Source of the DNA: Aquila chrysaetos chrysaetos
Lineage: Eukaryota > Chordata > Aves > Accipitriformes > Accipitridae
DNA: 64,000 nt
Assembly (NCBI RefSeq): GCF_900496995.4
Contig: NC_044008.1
Span: forward strand, 1,712,453-1,776,452
Direction of reading: 5' to 3'
Each line of letters opens with the position of its first letter. Positions within the stretch are counted from its first letter, which is position 1. The translations under genes were made by a program, and so were the position numbers. Of this stretch, positions 23,401 to 35,400 are shown one piece after another. The notes beneath the pieces are model-generated. The model saw only the letters and a program-made list of their open reading frames with translations. It searched no databases and had not been told where the DNA came from.

Positions 23401-26400
23401 GATAACTGACAGAAGCTGTTTAACGCAGAAAACCAAACAGCAGATCAGTGTGGATACCAGCTTGAAGCACACAATATTGCTATGGAGAAACTGGACTAAT
23501 TGACTCTTAAGCCTGAAGACAAAGCTTAGGTAGCAAGAAAACTGAGCGTTCTGTTGGAATGACTGGCAAACAACCAGAGCAGAGATTAACAGTGCTAAGT
23601 AAGTGATGACAAGGATGGAAGTCTGATTGCATACAGATACTCGAGATGTGTAAACACGAGGAAGAGAGAAGCCTTCTAGTGTGAAACAAAAGGGTGTATG
23701 TAGTAGGAGAGAGAAGCTGAGACGAGTATCAGTAGGAACATCTTGATATGAAATAGCCTCCCACGGGAAGTAATGAAAGCCTCGTCCTTTGGGAAATTTA
23801 CAGCTAGAAAGAAGATAGCAGAGGAGGGAAGAAAAAGGGGGGAAAAAAAACCCACCCCAAAACAGTCAATCCTGCACTGGCAGGGAAAGGCAAAGATGAA
23901 CAAAATTCCTCCCATGTCAGGCACTGCAGCCGTAACAGAGTTCTGCATGCAGCTCTTGAAGCCATGCTCTAACGAATCTAAGCTCCCTCGAAAAATAAAA
24001 TTGCTCCTCCTTTCTTTTCCTCCTCCTCCCTTACTAGGCTCCACCTCTGAAGTAGCAGATTTTTATTTTTAAAAAAAGAAAATTCCTTTGCATTTTTCTA
24101 ACAATTTTAGTAACTACTGGAGGATATTCCAAACTGGTCTCTCTCCAGCTGTTCAGCTAAGAGGGCTAACAATGGAGTACAGGACCTTTAGCAAATCCAG
24201 CCAGTTAAGCAATTCCAAATCCTCTGAAACCATCTGCTGAATGCTCCATTAGCTTAAGCAAGGGAAGATGGGGGAGAAGGGGGAAGGGCTCCAATCCATA
24301 CTCCTGTAACCACCACACAAAAAATTACCGCAAAATTAGCTTATGGAAACTCTCAAGCTGACATGTGTTTAGAGAAGGAGCCACGTGAACGCTGGAGGCC
24401 GAGATCTCTTCCCAATACAAGCGGTGATCACGCGCTTCCTGACAGATGTTCTACTCGGACAAGATTCTCTGCGTACACAGCCTGCGAGCACATTACGGTT
24501 GCAGGACAGACACAAAAAGAGAAATTGTGAGTTTTCATCTCTGGTTTTTTTTTTTATTCCTATCCCTTCCCTCTTAAATATGCTTACTGGAGAGGTAGAC
24601 CAATTAATTTTCAGCATTCAGAGCAAGCAGAGTTCCCAAATTCAATGTCCTACCCTCCATAATTGTTATTAGACTGCAAAGCAAGTGCCTACTTGCTACT
24701 CAGCAACTTAGAAAAAAGAAGCCCATCCAAAATATCGCAGTGCACTGCAGTGTGCACTACGCATTTCAAACCACGGGTCTGAAGTACAAGACCTGTGCAT
24801 AAACTAGATTTCAGAACATCAATTAACTTGAAAATGACCCTCGCGGTTCTTGCAAAACCACCTGGTTTCAAGCCTCAAGTTCAGGTTGCTAAAGCCTCCC
24901 TTTAACTCAAAAATAACAGCAACAATTATCTTTTATACAGCCCATTTCATCTGCCTGACAAAACCCGCGTGTAGCCCACGTCCAAATGATTAAAACTCCC
25001 CAGCCATGGACAAAAAGAGCCCTTCAGTCATGTGAAGAGCAAGAAATAAACTTAATTTAGAAGGACTAATAGAAGCAGCAAAGCTTATGAAGCGCTGGAT
25101 GTATATAAACACTGACAAAGCAGAACCGTTGTCACGGTGCTCATACAATACGGCTGCTGGATGGTTTCTGCCCACCTCGAGCAATGATTATTTATCCCAG
25201 AACAAGCCTTTTTGACCTAGATCTTGCCTTTATCACCCAAAGTTATTTCTACCAACAAGAAACACCAAAAGCCTCCCAGCAATTATCTGAAAGTTCAGAA
25301 GAAGTGCTGCTTCCGACTACAAAAGCAACACGACGTACCCGGTTCTGTCCTGGAAGGTCCATTCGAATTTTCTGACATTTTTTGCTTCAGTGACCTGGTC
25401 TGAAGCTGTAATTATTGTGTATTCAAGGAGGTGCTCCTCAGGGCTTCAGAAATGAGTGAAGCAACACCAGAGAAAAGGAAGAGGCTTGGTGTCTCTCCTC
25501 AAGACAATCCGCCAAAGGGCAAATCATCGTGGTTCCAGCTCTCTTATGTTCTGATTCCACAGCGGGCTCAGGGTATTAACTCCCGCTCTCTCACATTACA
25601 CAAGAGACAGAGAGTTGACTGTACTGGGTATTTAAAGTTGTGTCCAAACGGTGTCATCTATCCATGAGAAATCAAGGGGGAGAAGTTTCTAAACTGCCTG
25701 GGAACACAAGGTGTCTATTCAGCACTGATATAATGAGAAAGTTTCTACTGGACTCCAGAACCACGGTTAAACAAAAGAACTCCTACATGAAACAAAATCA
25801 GATTCACAGCAGAGATTGAAAACCAACTAGACCCATACAAGATTTTCAGCACAGATAAAAAGCGATGGCAATCCAGTGTTAAGCACTGAAATCTTACTCA
25901 GTCAACACAGGATTTTGGAAAGCAAGGTCACTTCTCTTTTGATATAACCCAAAGACCCATGGTTTTAAAAAAAAACACCAACAAAAAAAACAGCAACAAA
26001 GGACCATTTTGCACAAAGCCGAGCACAAATATATTCATGTGACAGTTTAGCGACCTCCTTATAATATGAACACTGCCACTGTAGAGGAACATAGTAAGTG
26101 GGTCTAAGAACTAAAACTGAACATTCAAAAGCCTAATTAATCCTCATTAATGGGACGATTTTTCTTTTACAACAATAAGCGCAGCTTTTGGGTTTAATAG
26201 CTTTCCTGGCTCTCTATGTGAAAATAATCTGGACAGTAGCTGAAAATAAAGTAGTAAAAAGTTAGCTTTATTAGCAAAAATTTTTTAAAAAGCCTATTTT
26301 CAGTGGGAAAACAGACTGATGTAAAAACCAGTTAGGCTTTCATTAGCCTGAACAACCCAACGTCTTCAAAATATCAGTGTTTAATTCTGGTGAAATCAAT

Positions 26401-28166
26401 GAGTTGCACAGGAATGAGCTTCTCTTCGTCTTGTCTTGGAGTATTCTGATAGAAATCTAAGTACGCTAAAATCATACAAAGGTAAGAGATCTCAAGTTCA
26501 ATCATTTTGTTACCTAAAAGTGAAATAAAGTCTCAGAAGTGCAGTGTGAGTCTTCCCAGATGAGTCTAGTCTAGTTTTCCTAGTGCAGAGACTTCCTCCT
26601 GTCCATTCAACAACAAAAATTGCACAAAGAAGGATCTGGAAAGACTCCTAGACCTGCCCACCTCGTTTCTTAAGTTAAATCTGTGAAGCACTGTAAGAGA
26701 CAGAGAAATAAGGCGCAGGACAAAGCAGAAGGCGCCCAGCAAAGAATCAAGGTAGAGCCATCTTTGTATCCTACTCCTGCCTGTTTCTACAGTTCATCCC
26801 TGTAAATGGCTGTGGGAAGCATTGGAGTGGAGATTTCCAAGCAAATGGAGGGCCTGGGAGTCAACCCCTGCTCCTCCATGCTCTTTCAGTTTTGAACTAA
26901 CCCACCGCAAGTTACACTCTGCTCCTCTCCAGATACTTACTTCTTTTGATCTCTTCCAACTTCTCAGTGTATTTTGTTAAACTGTTTCCTGTAACGAAAA
27001 AAATCAATCAATTCGTTACTAATGTTTTATTACTGATTTTCTTCAGCGCTATTAAGGCCTACATTTTTTTTCTGAAGGCAAAGATCAGACTATGATCACA
27101 AATGTTTGTTGTAGATCCTCTTTTGCCATGACAATACAAGGCAGCCATAAATCAAAAGTACCATGATTTTCCTCCTCATGCTTTTCTTTCGCAAGGAAGG
27201 GTGAGCTAAATAGCCAAGTCAGTCGAAGGACTAGCTGGACCCCAGCTGCCAACCTTCTCTGGGAACAGGCAGTGCTCTCTAGCCTCTGTACTGGAGAGGG
27301 GAAGTCACTGTGACTGTTCACAACCAGCAGGAGCGCAAATCTTTTACATATACCCACAGCTGCACAGCATCTGGGGTAAAGGAGCTCAGGACAGAAGCAG
27401 TTAAGACATTCAGCATGTTTTTGTATACTCCTACATCCACGTTTAGTGTTTTTACCCTACAATGATTTCACTTACCAGTATCGAGGCGGGTTTTTATATG
27501 TTGGTATCTGGGATTCTGAGGGATGCGCCTGGTTAAGTACTGTTTTAAAAGGGAAAAGATAAGAGGAAGTCAATGTACAGCCATGTATTTTTTTTTAAAG
27601 GCAAAAAAACATTAACGGAAAAGGCAATTTGAAGAGCTCTGAGAGAGAGCAAAAAGAGGAGTGAGACCACAGGCATCCTCTTGCACATCTCTGCTCTCCA
27701 GCAGAAGGTCAGACCTCTGAATCTCCAACTCGATATTAAATCCCCAAGATTTAAACCGCCGCTTTAAAGCCTCAAAAGGCAAACTTCTCTCCCTTTCCCT
27801 CTCCACCCGCCCACTCACCCGGCTCTGGAGACCCCAGGAAACCTCCCCCCCCGCCCGGAGTTACCCCTCTGGAAGCTGTACCGGCCCACTGAGGCCCCCG
27901 AGAGTCCCCCGACCCTCAGGACACCCCACCGAATCGGTCCCCACATCCCGCAGCTCCCAGGGACGCCCCGTCTGCTGTGGACCCTGCGTCCCATGGGCCA
28001 CCCAGGGCTGACCCCCCTCAGGAGAGAAGGCGGCCACCGCCGCCGCTCCCCGGCCCGGACCCCCGAGTCCCCCCCCCGCCTCCCCGCCCGCCGGTGGGAG
28101 GCTGACGGCGAAGGGAAGAGCCCCTCACGCCACCTCCGGGTCCCCGACACTCCTCCGGCTCGACAT
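17478..28166 (-). CDS. CEP41: Centrosomal protein of 41 kDa, complete
   Basis: Centrosomal and ciliary-base protein needed for tubulin glutamylation of the axoneme through transport of TTLL6; human loss causes Joubert syndrome 15. Product 372 aa (human 373). Coding exons in transcript order: 28166-28134, 27539-27476, 26988-26941, 22812-22751, 21677-21608, 21142-21001, 19994-19843, 19524-19457, 18613-18499, 18309-18094, 17626-17478; phases agree throughout. It starts [11 protein letters not shown] and ends in RPWK like the human protein. A short coiled-coil-like segment ([20 protein letters not shown]) precedes the rhodanese-like domain at about 165-260 ([20 protein letters not shown]). The loop that holds the active Cys in true rhodaneses reads [11 protein letters not shown], with no Cys, so enzymatic activity is unlikely; the human protein has the same feature. 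It shares a promoter region with MEST. Confidence 0.97.
22813..26940 (-). other. Largest CEP41 intron, nothing recognisable
   Basis: A 4.1-kb intron between the third and fourth coding exons. Both strands were scanned: I found only short T-rich and A-rich stretches and no exon, RNA gene or mobile element that I can support. Confidence 0.6.
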
Positions 28167-28266
28167 CTTCACTCAGCAGACCCGCCGCCGTCTCCGTCTT
28201 CCCTCACTCCCGCCTGCCCACCCGCCCTCCGGTTCTGGCGTCCCACCCCGCAATTACCCCTTCTCC

Positions 28267-28297
28267 GATTGGCCGCCCGTCGCGCCGGCGGCCAATC
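28267..28297. promoter_or_regulatory. Perfect CCAAT-box palindrome (two opposed NF-Y sites)
   Basis: GATTGGCCGCC (28267-28277) and GGCGGCCAATC (28287-28297) are exact reverse complements with a 9-bp spacer CGTCGCGCC. Each arm holds one CCAAT box facing opposite ways, about 100 bp upstream of the CEP41 ATG. Divergent CCAAT boxes are a known feature of bidirectional promoters; NF-Y binding is inferred. Confidence 0.75.
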
Positions 28298-28429
28298 AGA
28301 CGCCGCCTAGGGGCTCGAGCGGCTGACAGCGCCCGCTCGTCGCCCGGCAACGGGGGACGCCGCCGTTACACGCCCCGTGACGCGCGGGAAGCTTGGTCGG
28401 GGGAGGGCGGGGCGTCCGGGCGGCGCATG

Positions 28430-28517
28430 CGCGGGGTGGGGAGCTGCCCCCGCCCCCCCCGCCCCGCCCCCGCCGTTGGAGCGCCGTGCCGGCGCGCGGC
28501 CGAAGCACCTGAGGCAG
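28430..28517 (+). other. Candidate non-coding first exon of MEST
   Basis: The sequence GAGGCAG followed by GTGAGG gives a strong donor at 28518 inside the CpG island. Splicing it to the acceptor before 29448 gives no long in-frame N-terminal extension: the ATG at 28427 would run into a stop at the junction. The exon would therefore be a leader, with translation starting at 29449. Its 5' end is unknown. Confidence 0.35.
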
Positions 28518-28584
28518 GTGAGGCGCGCGCGGTCCCCCCGCCCCTCCCCGCGGCCCCGCCAGGGGCGGAAACTCCGCCCACCGC

Positions 28585-28800
28585 CTCTGGGGGGGCGGGG
28601 CCTGACACCCCCCCCCCAGAGGAAGGGGCGCGCGGCAGGGAGGGGGGGCGTGGCCTGCGGGGGGGGGCAAGTGCTGCCCCGAGGGGCGGGGCTGGGACCG
28701 AAGGGGCGGGGCTTGTTGACGGGGGCGTGGCCTTGCTGTGGTGGGGCGGTGCTTATGGAGGGGTGTGGGGGGGGGGGGCGGGGCTTTGGCCTTCAGATGG
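28585..28800 (+). promoter_or_regulatory. Cluster of GC/CACCC boxes downstream of MEST exon 1
   Basis: At least six GGGGCGGGGC or GGGGCGTGGC elements follow each other at intervals of roughly 20-40 bp, all in plus orientation. They are potential Sp/KLF sites. The regular repetition suggests growth by local duplication. Confidence 0.65.
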
Positions 28801-28990
28801 GGGCCACACCCCCCCTTAAACCCCCTGTGGGGCTCACGTCCCCCCCCCTCAGCCCCCCAGTGGGGCCCACATCCCCCCCTTAGGACCCCCAGTGGGGCCC
28901 ACGCTCCACCTCAGGCCCCTTATGGGGGGCCACATCCATCCCTCAGACCCTTAATGGGGCCCACGTTCCGCCCCCCCCCCCCCCAGACCC
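28801..28990. repeat. C-rich imperfect tandem repeat, about 31-bp unit
   Basis: About six diverged units of the pattern cccacatccccccttagg followed by acccccagtgggg, plus strand C-rich. It begins as the GC-box cluster ends and stops in a run of C at about 28970-28984, shortly before the G-rich minisatellite. Confidence 0.7.
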
Positions 28991-29054
28991 CCTAACCTTT
29001 ACTGCAGAGACCGCTTTCTGTCACGGACCTGACACCACAGGGAACGCGTAAGGT

Positions 29055-29405
29055 GTGGGGACGTGGGGGGTTTTGGGGACTCGGAGGTGGGTTATGGGGA
29101 CGTGGGGTTGGGTTGTGGGGACGTGGGGGGTTTTGGGGACTCGGAGGTGGGTTGTGGGGACGTGGGGGGTTTTGGGGACTCGGAGGTGGGTTATGGGGAT
29201 GCGGGGGGTTTTGGGGACTTGGAGGTGGGTTATGGGGATGTGGGGGGTTTTGGGGACTCGGAGGTGGGTTATGGGGATGCGGGGGGTTTTGGGGACTTGG
29301 AGGTGGGTTATGGGGATGTGGGGGGTTTTGGGGACTCGGAGGTGGGTTAGGGAGCTGTGGGGGTTACGGGGACGTGGCGGTGGGTTAGGGGGATGTGGGA
29401 GTTAC
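29055..29405 (+). repeat. G-rich 39-bp minisatellite in MEST intron 1
   Basis: Seven copies of a 39-bp unit whose core is ggggggttttggggact, followed by t/cggaggtgggtta. A 21-bp partial unit separates the first and second copies, and a degenerate tail runs to about 29405. The later units alternate between gatgcgg and gatgtgg versions, hinting at higher-order duplication of pairs. Because 39 is a multiple of three, several frames stay open through it, but they encode only low-complexity Gly-rich peptide and I do not call a gene. It ends about 45 bp before the first coding exon of MEST. Confidence 0.9.
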
Positions 29406-29448
29406 GGGGTAAATCCCGGTAGACAGGCGCCTTGCTCTCTCCGGCAGG

Positions 29449-32400
29449 ATGAAGGAGTGGTGGGTGCAGGTGGGGCTGCTGAGCGTACCCCTCCTCGCCG
29501 TCTACCTGCACATCCCACCCCCCAAGCTCTCCCCAGCTCTCCTCTCCTGGAGGTCCTCCGGAGGCTACTTCACCTACAAGGACCAGAACATCTTCTACAG
29601 AGGTGACGGGACTGCGCCGAGCCCTGGGGACGTCTCGTCCGTCCCCGGTGGGGAGCGGGGCTGGGGGCTCTGCTCCCCTCGGTGGTCCCGGGGACGTCCC
29701 CAAGGCCAGGCAGGGAGATGGGAAATCCCTCCCAAAATGTCATGGCTTTAGGGGGAGCTGCCGCATGGATCCGGGAACGGTGTGGCTGTTCGTTATCAAA
29801 ACGTTTTAATTGGGTGAAGCCACCAAGGTTGGTTTTTGTGCAGCAGCGGCAATACCTTGGTGTTGGCGGGGAAGGATCCCAAGAGCCTCTGACGGGTCAC
29901 AGCAATGAAAAAAGATACTGAAAAACCTTTTTGCTGGAGCAGTTGTTAGCCACTATAGCAACTTAGGGGCAGCTGCAATTAATTTGTGCTAAGTAAAACC
30001 CTGGTTTGCAGCAAGTAGCTGATGCCAGTGGTCACAGTGGCTCGTCTGGCTGGGTTTGCGAAACCACGCCGGCACCGGGAAGCTGCGGTGCGAGTCAAAC
30101 CCATGCTTGGTTTTGGGGGAGCAGGGGGAGAGGTTGGGCTCCTAGCAGGGTGAAAGGCAATGATTGTCTTATATGGGAGAAAATTGGGGGAGAAAAAAAG
30201 CTGACCCTGAGGTGCTCTGTTCCCTTCCCAGATTCATACGGCGCCGTCGGCAGCTCCGACATCGTCGTCCTCCTGCATGGCTTCCCAACCTCTAGCTACG
30301 ACTGGTGCAAGGTGAGGGGAGCGAGCGTACGGGCAGTTGGATGCCGACAGCAAACCCCGCAGTTTCTCCCTCCTGGGGATGAGCAGACGGACAGAGGTGG
30401 TGCGTCAGCCTGGGGTGGGCGATGCTCCAGAGGAGTTTCTCCTGGGGATACCACCGGGCTCCGGGATATCAGCCCTGTTCCTCTCTCGACACCTTGCATG
30501 GGACCCAAGCTCTTTTCACATCACCCTTTCCCACACTCCAGCCCACAGCAGGAGGAAAAGACCCACAACTATTTCTTGGCTTTTTTGGGAGATCGTCTTG
30601 CTGTTTATTGGGAAATTTCAACCTCCTGCAGTTTTCTCAGAGCTGGAAGGTGCTGTCTGGGGGACTGGAGGGGAGCGTGGCTGTCCGTAGCTGCGCATTG
30701 CCGAAGACTTTTCCTCTCTCTGCTCCCATCAGCCTTTTTTTTTTTTTTTTTAATGCATTTCTCCTCTTTCCAGATCTGGGAAGGGCTGACCCAGCGGTTT
30801 CACCGGGTGATTGCTCTGGATTTTGTAGGATTCGGTTTCAGTGACAAGCCTGTAAGTAGCCTGGGAAGAGGATTTTTGCAATTGCTTTTGGCCCAGAGGT
30901 TGTTCTGCCATGCCAGCATCCCCAGAAAACTGGCATTTGCAGTGCAGTTTCTTCACCCATTTACATCTGGAAGAGGAATAAGACATTGCAATAGCGGAAG
31001 GGGTGGGGAAGGTGCGTGGTGGAGATCAGCTCTGCCACCGTCTTGCCTTTACTTGGGTTTGACGTGACTCCAAAGCACACCTTGACCCCTTTGGGGCACG
31101 GGCAGTGCTCCCGTGGGCTTGTTGATGTAGCTGCCAGCCCAGGACATCCTGACTGCTCTGTCTGGGGTCGTAAACTGCTGGTTTCCACCCCATATTCCTC
31201 CATTTGGGCGTTTATTCTGGAGTTTGTGGGCTCATGGTGGGTTAGGCTCTCACTGCGGCTCCTCTCCTGCTTTGCTTTGCAGAGGCCCCACCGCTACTCC
31301 ATCTTCGAGCAAGCCAGCATTGTCGAGGGGCTGGTGCGTCACCTCGGCCTCCACCACCAGAGGATTAATCTCCTGTCCCACGATTACGGGGATACGGTCG
31401 CACAGGAGCTGCTGCACAGGTCACTGCAACCACTGATGCTCTGGCTGCTCTTTACTGTCCCCACCAAGATGCTTTCCAGCAGATAAATGGAAGGATGTAG
31501 TGCACAACCCCGTTTTCCCTGTACCTACAGCTGTAATGAAGGCTGGGAGGTCTCAGGGCACATCCATGGTGGGCAGATCTGAGGCTCCCATCCATCAAAT
31601 CCCAGCTACTAGGATGTTTAACTTCCTTCCTGAGCTCCTTCTTATCTAGCCAGGGACAGCAGGGGAACAGAGATGATCTGACACTGTTAATTTGACCTGC
31701 TGGTTGGTCACTTGAAGCCTGTAGAAGGTCTAGTAGCATTTCACCTTCTCTTCTGTCCTCCAGGTATGAGCACAATAAAACTGGAAGCATCTTGATCAAC
31801 AGCCTATGTTTATCCAACGGCGGTAAGGTTTGCCCGGCATGGTGGGATGGGTGGGCTGGGAGGGATGGGGATCCATGGGACAGGATGGCCTTCCTGCCTC
31901 CATCACCCGAGGGAAAGCACCACCCAAACCCCAAGCAAATTGCAATTAAGGTGCTGTAATTAACCAGGAGTGTCAGTCCTCAGGCTGCCTGTGCCACCTT
32001 TCACGGCACCATAAAGAAGGGGAGAGACTGGGAGATGCAGAGCAAAACACTTGTAACGTTACAACTCTGTTCTCTGACGTCCTTCCAGGGATTTTCCCCG
32101 AAACGCACTACCCCCGGTTCATCCAGAAGGTGAGCTGCTACCCCCTCTAGTTGTACTGAATCGCCCCTCAAGCAGAAGTCTGACTCTGTGAGTTTGGGGT
32201 TTTACCTGGCTCAGATGCCTGCTGCTTTTCCCGCTTTGGTAATGGCACCTGAGCTGCTCGTGGGCATCGTTAGAGGTGGTGAGGAGAAGCAGGGGTTGTC
32301 AGGATGCGGCTCGTCACATCCGAATGTCCCAGCTAATCGCCCCTTGAAGCACTGATGTCTCACTGCCGAGAGCTCACGTACATCTCGAGGGTCGAGGCTG

Positions 32401-35400
32401 AGCTGGGAAACTGCTGTAATACTGAGCTGGGGGAAAAAGCCCTCCAAGGAGGCAGGATTTACCCATTTGTATGATACTGAGTAGTGCTGTCTCCTTTTTT
32501 CCTTCTGCCCAAGATCCTCAAGGATGGGGGTTTACTGTCCCCCGTCATCACGCGGCTGATGAACTTCTTTTTCTTCTCCAGAGGGTGAGTTGGGTCTCCG
32601 TGCTGCTCGATACGGTCCCTACAGGGGATGTGAGCCAAGCGGGGAGGGGGCCAATGTAGGAATTAGCGTAGCAGGTATTTGGCAGGTGAGCAGAACCCCC
32701 GGCACTGTCCCAGGAGAGATTTGCCCCTGGATTTGAATGACCTTGGTCCTCTGGGCCATTCCCTCTCCAGACTGGCAAAGCGCTTCAGCCTAATAATAAA
32801 CCACACGGCTTTTTACTGTACGCTGAAATCCTTCTCTCCCATGAGTATTGGACTTGCACGCGTTACAGAGGCAATGAAAACCCTAACCACACTCTGCATA
32901 CGGTGCGCAATCAGATATATATTTTTATCAAATGTTGCAAACCCTCTTTTTTTCCAAAAAGCCCTTTAGGCTGGCTGCTAAGTCCAACACTGGGTGCATT
33001 TGGGTGACAGCTTGTAGTGCTGCGCTTGCACCCACGTGTGTCGCAGTGGGAGCTGGAAGTGCTCGACTGTTTTTTGCCCTCGGCTAGTTTTTGAGTTGTA
33101 CGCTAACACGGCTGCTGCCGTGCTGCTCTGAACTCTTTTTTTCCAGGCTTGGGGCAGTCTTCGGACCCTACACGCAGCCTTCGCAGGCAGAGTACTGGGA
33201 TATGTGGACAGCAGTGCGGACCAATGATGGCAATCTCGTTGTTGACAGGTACGTCGCCGTTAATTGCTGAACGAGCTTAGTTTTATGCCCACGACGTCCC
33301 TCCGTCTGCAGGCAGAGCCATGCAGTAGCTCGGAGGTTACCAGAGCTCGGCCAGGTCCCTGGACGCTGGCTTCCCAGAGCCTCCAGCTGCTTCTGTTGGG
33401 GTCTGGGATCATCACTGCACCCCAAAAAAGAGCTGGGAGGTCATGTAGGAGCAGGAATTCTTGCTGGGATGATGCAAGGCAGGTAAATGAAGTCTGGAGT
33501 CAGGAGGATCTGAGCCTGTACACGGTGGGAGAAGGACAACACTGGAGATGTACAATGTGGGGTTTTTTCCTTCTTTGGAAGTTAGGGGCTTGAATTTATG
33601 GGTTTTTGTTAACAACTGGAACTACACCTGGTTTCCTCCAGTTTGGGACTTTTGGAAGGACCTCAGGCTGGTGGCTGCGAGTTCGGTACCCATGTTGAGC
33701 AGGGCCTGTGTGTGTCCTTCTCCCCCAGCAAGCAAACTCCTCTCTCCTCCCGCTGGGGACAATCTCCAGACAAATCACAGTAGGGACCAAATAGCTCAGC
33801 CTCTCCAAGGACGCTCGCTAATTGCCTCTTGTAACGAGGGATACTCGCCCAAGCCCAGCAATGGATATACCGGCTGATGCACTGCCCACTTGGCAAGTCC
33901 TGCCGTGGCAAATTTTTGCAATATCACCTTTGTCGGCAGTGCAGCCATGATGGGAAGCTTACTGCCAAAATATCTCCAGCCCCTTAAATGTCGTGTGTCA
34001 GAGTATCGGTACGTTTACTTAGTGTAGCTTCCCGTCCTTGGAAGGCTTTTTATAACACGACTGACTCGAACCTGATGTTTAAATTGTGAGCCTCAGCCCC
34101 TGAGAGCTGTGCTGAAGCAAGGAATCACCCCAAGTTGCTGGCTGGGGTGACAAGACAGGCTGAGGAGCTGTTAGCAGTTCAGATTTTCACTGTAAGACTG
34201 GACCAGCGCAACTTATCTTCTCGTGCATTCCTCCACGCTCAGTGGTTCAGCGCTGACTCCTCTTCCTCTTCTTTGGGGCAGTGAAATGGTTTCAGAGCTG
34301 CCGCAATGCCCATGAACCGTGCGTGGGAGCGCTTAGACGGTGCTGCCTCTGCGTTGGCTTTCTGCAGACTGATTTCCACCCCGACGTTTTATAGGATCTG
34401 ATTGTAAACCCACTTTTTGCCCTGCTGCCCAAGCAAAGCAGCACGCAGTTTGTTAAGGGGGCTTGGGGGTAACCAACTTTTCGGGGCTTGTTTGCCGGCT
34501 GCCTGCAGCCCGCTGTGACTTACTGCACCGCCTGGCACAAAGGTTGCGATGGTTCAGCCCCTTTTACAACCCGGTGGCATTTGACTGGGAGCAGAGGACC
34601 CAAATTTTCTTCCATCTCAGCTGGGAAGGATTCAACCCTCCCTTCTCCCCAGACTGCAGGCTGTTTCTCCCATCATAAATGAACTTAGATTATCTTCCAG
34701 CAGGACTCTGCACTGGACTCTGCCCGTAGGGCGTGGAACTGGCAGGGGCAAGACCCAGAGTCAGTGTCCCAAACTCATTCGCACTTTTATTTGCTGTCTA
34801 AATAATAAAAAAAAAAGAACACCTTAGGCAAGTCACTAAGCTGGGGATGGTCAGCAGACTGATTTTGTGTTGCTGCAGCCCCAAGGAGGTGGCCAGTGGG
34901 AGATGCAGATTCCACTGGAGGCACCGTCCGCCGTGTAACAACAGGTTTCTCTTCAGTATTTTGCAGTACATAAACCAGAGAAAGAAGCACAGAGACCGCT
35001 GGGTTGGCGCTTTGATGTCCACCTCTGTTCCACGTGAGTAGGAATCTGTTTTCTTTGATTTACTGGTCAGGATGTTGGGAATCGCCCTCCTTGCCTGCAG
35101 GCACTGGTGCTGGCTCCTTCCACTAATCGCTGGAGCCTCTCGTTATTCTGATGAGGATGATGTGGCTCAAATACGGTTTATGCAGGGAGTAGCATCACAA
35201 AGCGTCACAAAACTCCCTGCTCCAGTTTAAGGCTGGGTTACAGCGGAGAGCTGTGAGCTTGTTAAGAGGAAAAAGAGTTTGTTCCACTGAGCAGAGGTAA
35301 CTTTAACTTTCCTTTAGAGGCTGGTTCACAGCCTCCGGTTTCTCCAGCTGCTGCCCCAGGGAAGCTGAGGTGCTTTTCAAGCTCAAGAGAAGTTGCAGCC

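Larger units (their letters stand above)
27800..28800. promoter_or_regulatory. CpG island, shared CEP41/MEST promoter region
   Basis: A dense CG-rich block covers CEP41 exon 1, the head-to-head spacer and the probable first exon of MEST. The CEP41 start codon (28166, minus) and the candidate MEST exon-1 donor (28517/28518, plus) are only about 350 bp apart, so one island must serve both genes. No TATA box was seen on either side. CCAAT and GC boxes are abundant. Confidence 0.75.

Noticed and set aside
28377-28883. Long open frames across the CpG island, 168 and 130 codons
   Set aside because: GC-rich DNA is poor in stop codons. The peptides are Gly/Pro/Arg/Ala-rich without any recognisable domain, and they cross promoter elements.
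29055-29606. 183-codon open frame running through the minisatellite into MEST exon sequence
   Set aside because: It stays open only because the 39-bp unit is a multiple of three. The peptide is low-complexity repeat, and the join to the MEST exon is in another frame from MEST.
29788-29795. TTCGTTAT, an eight-base match to the complement of miR-335
   Set aside because: Too short, without a matching partner arm, and away from the stem-loops.
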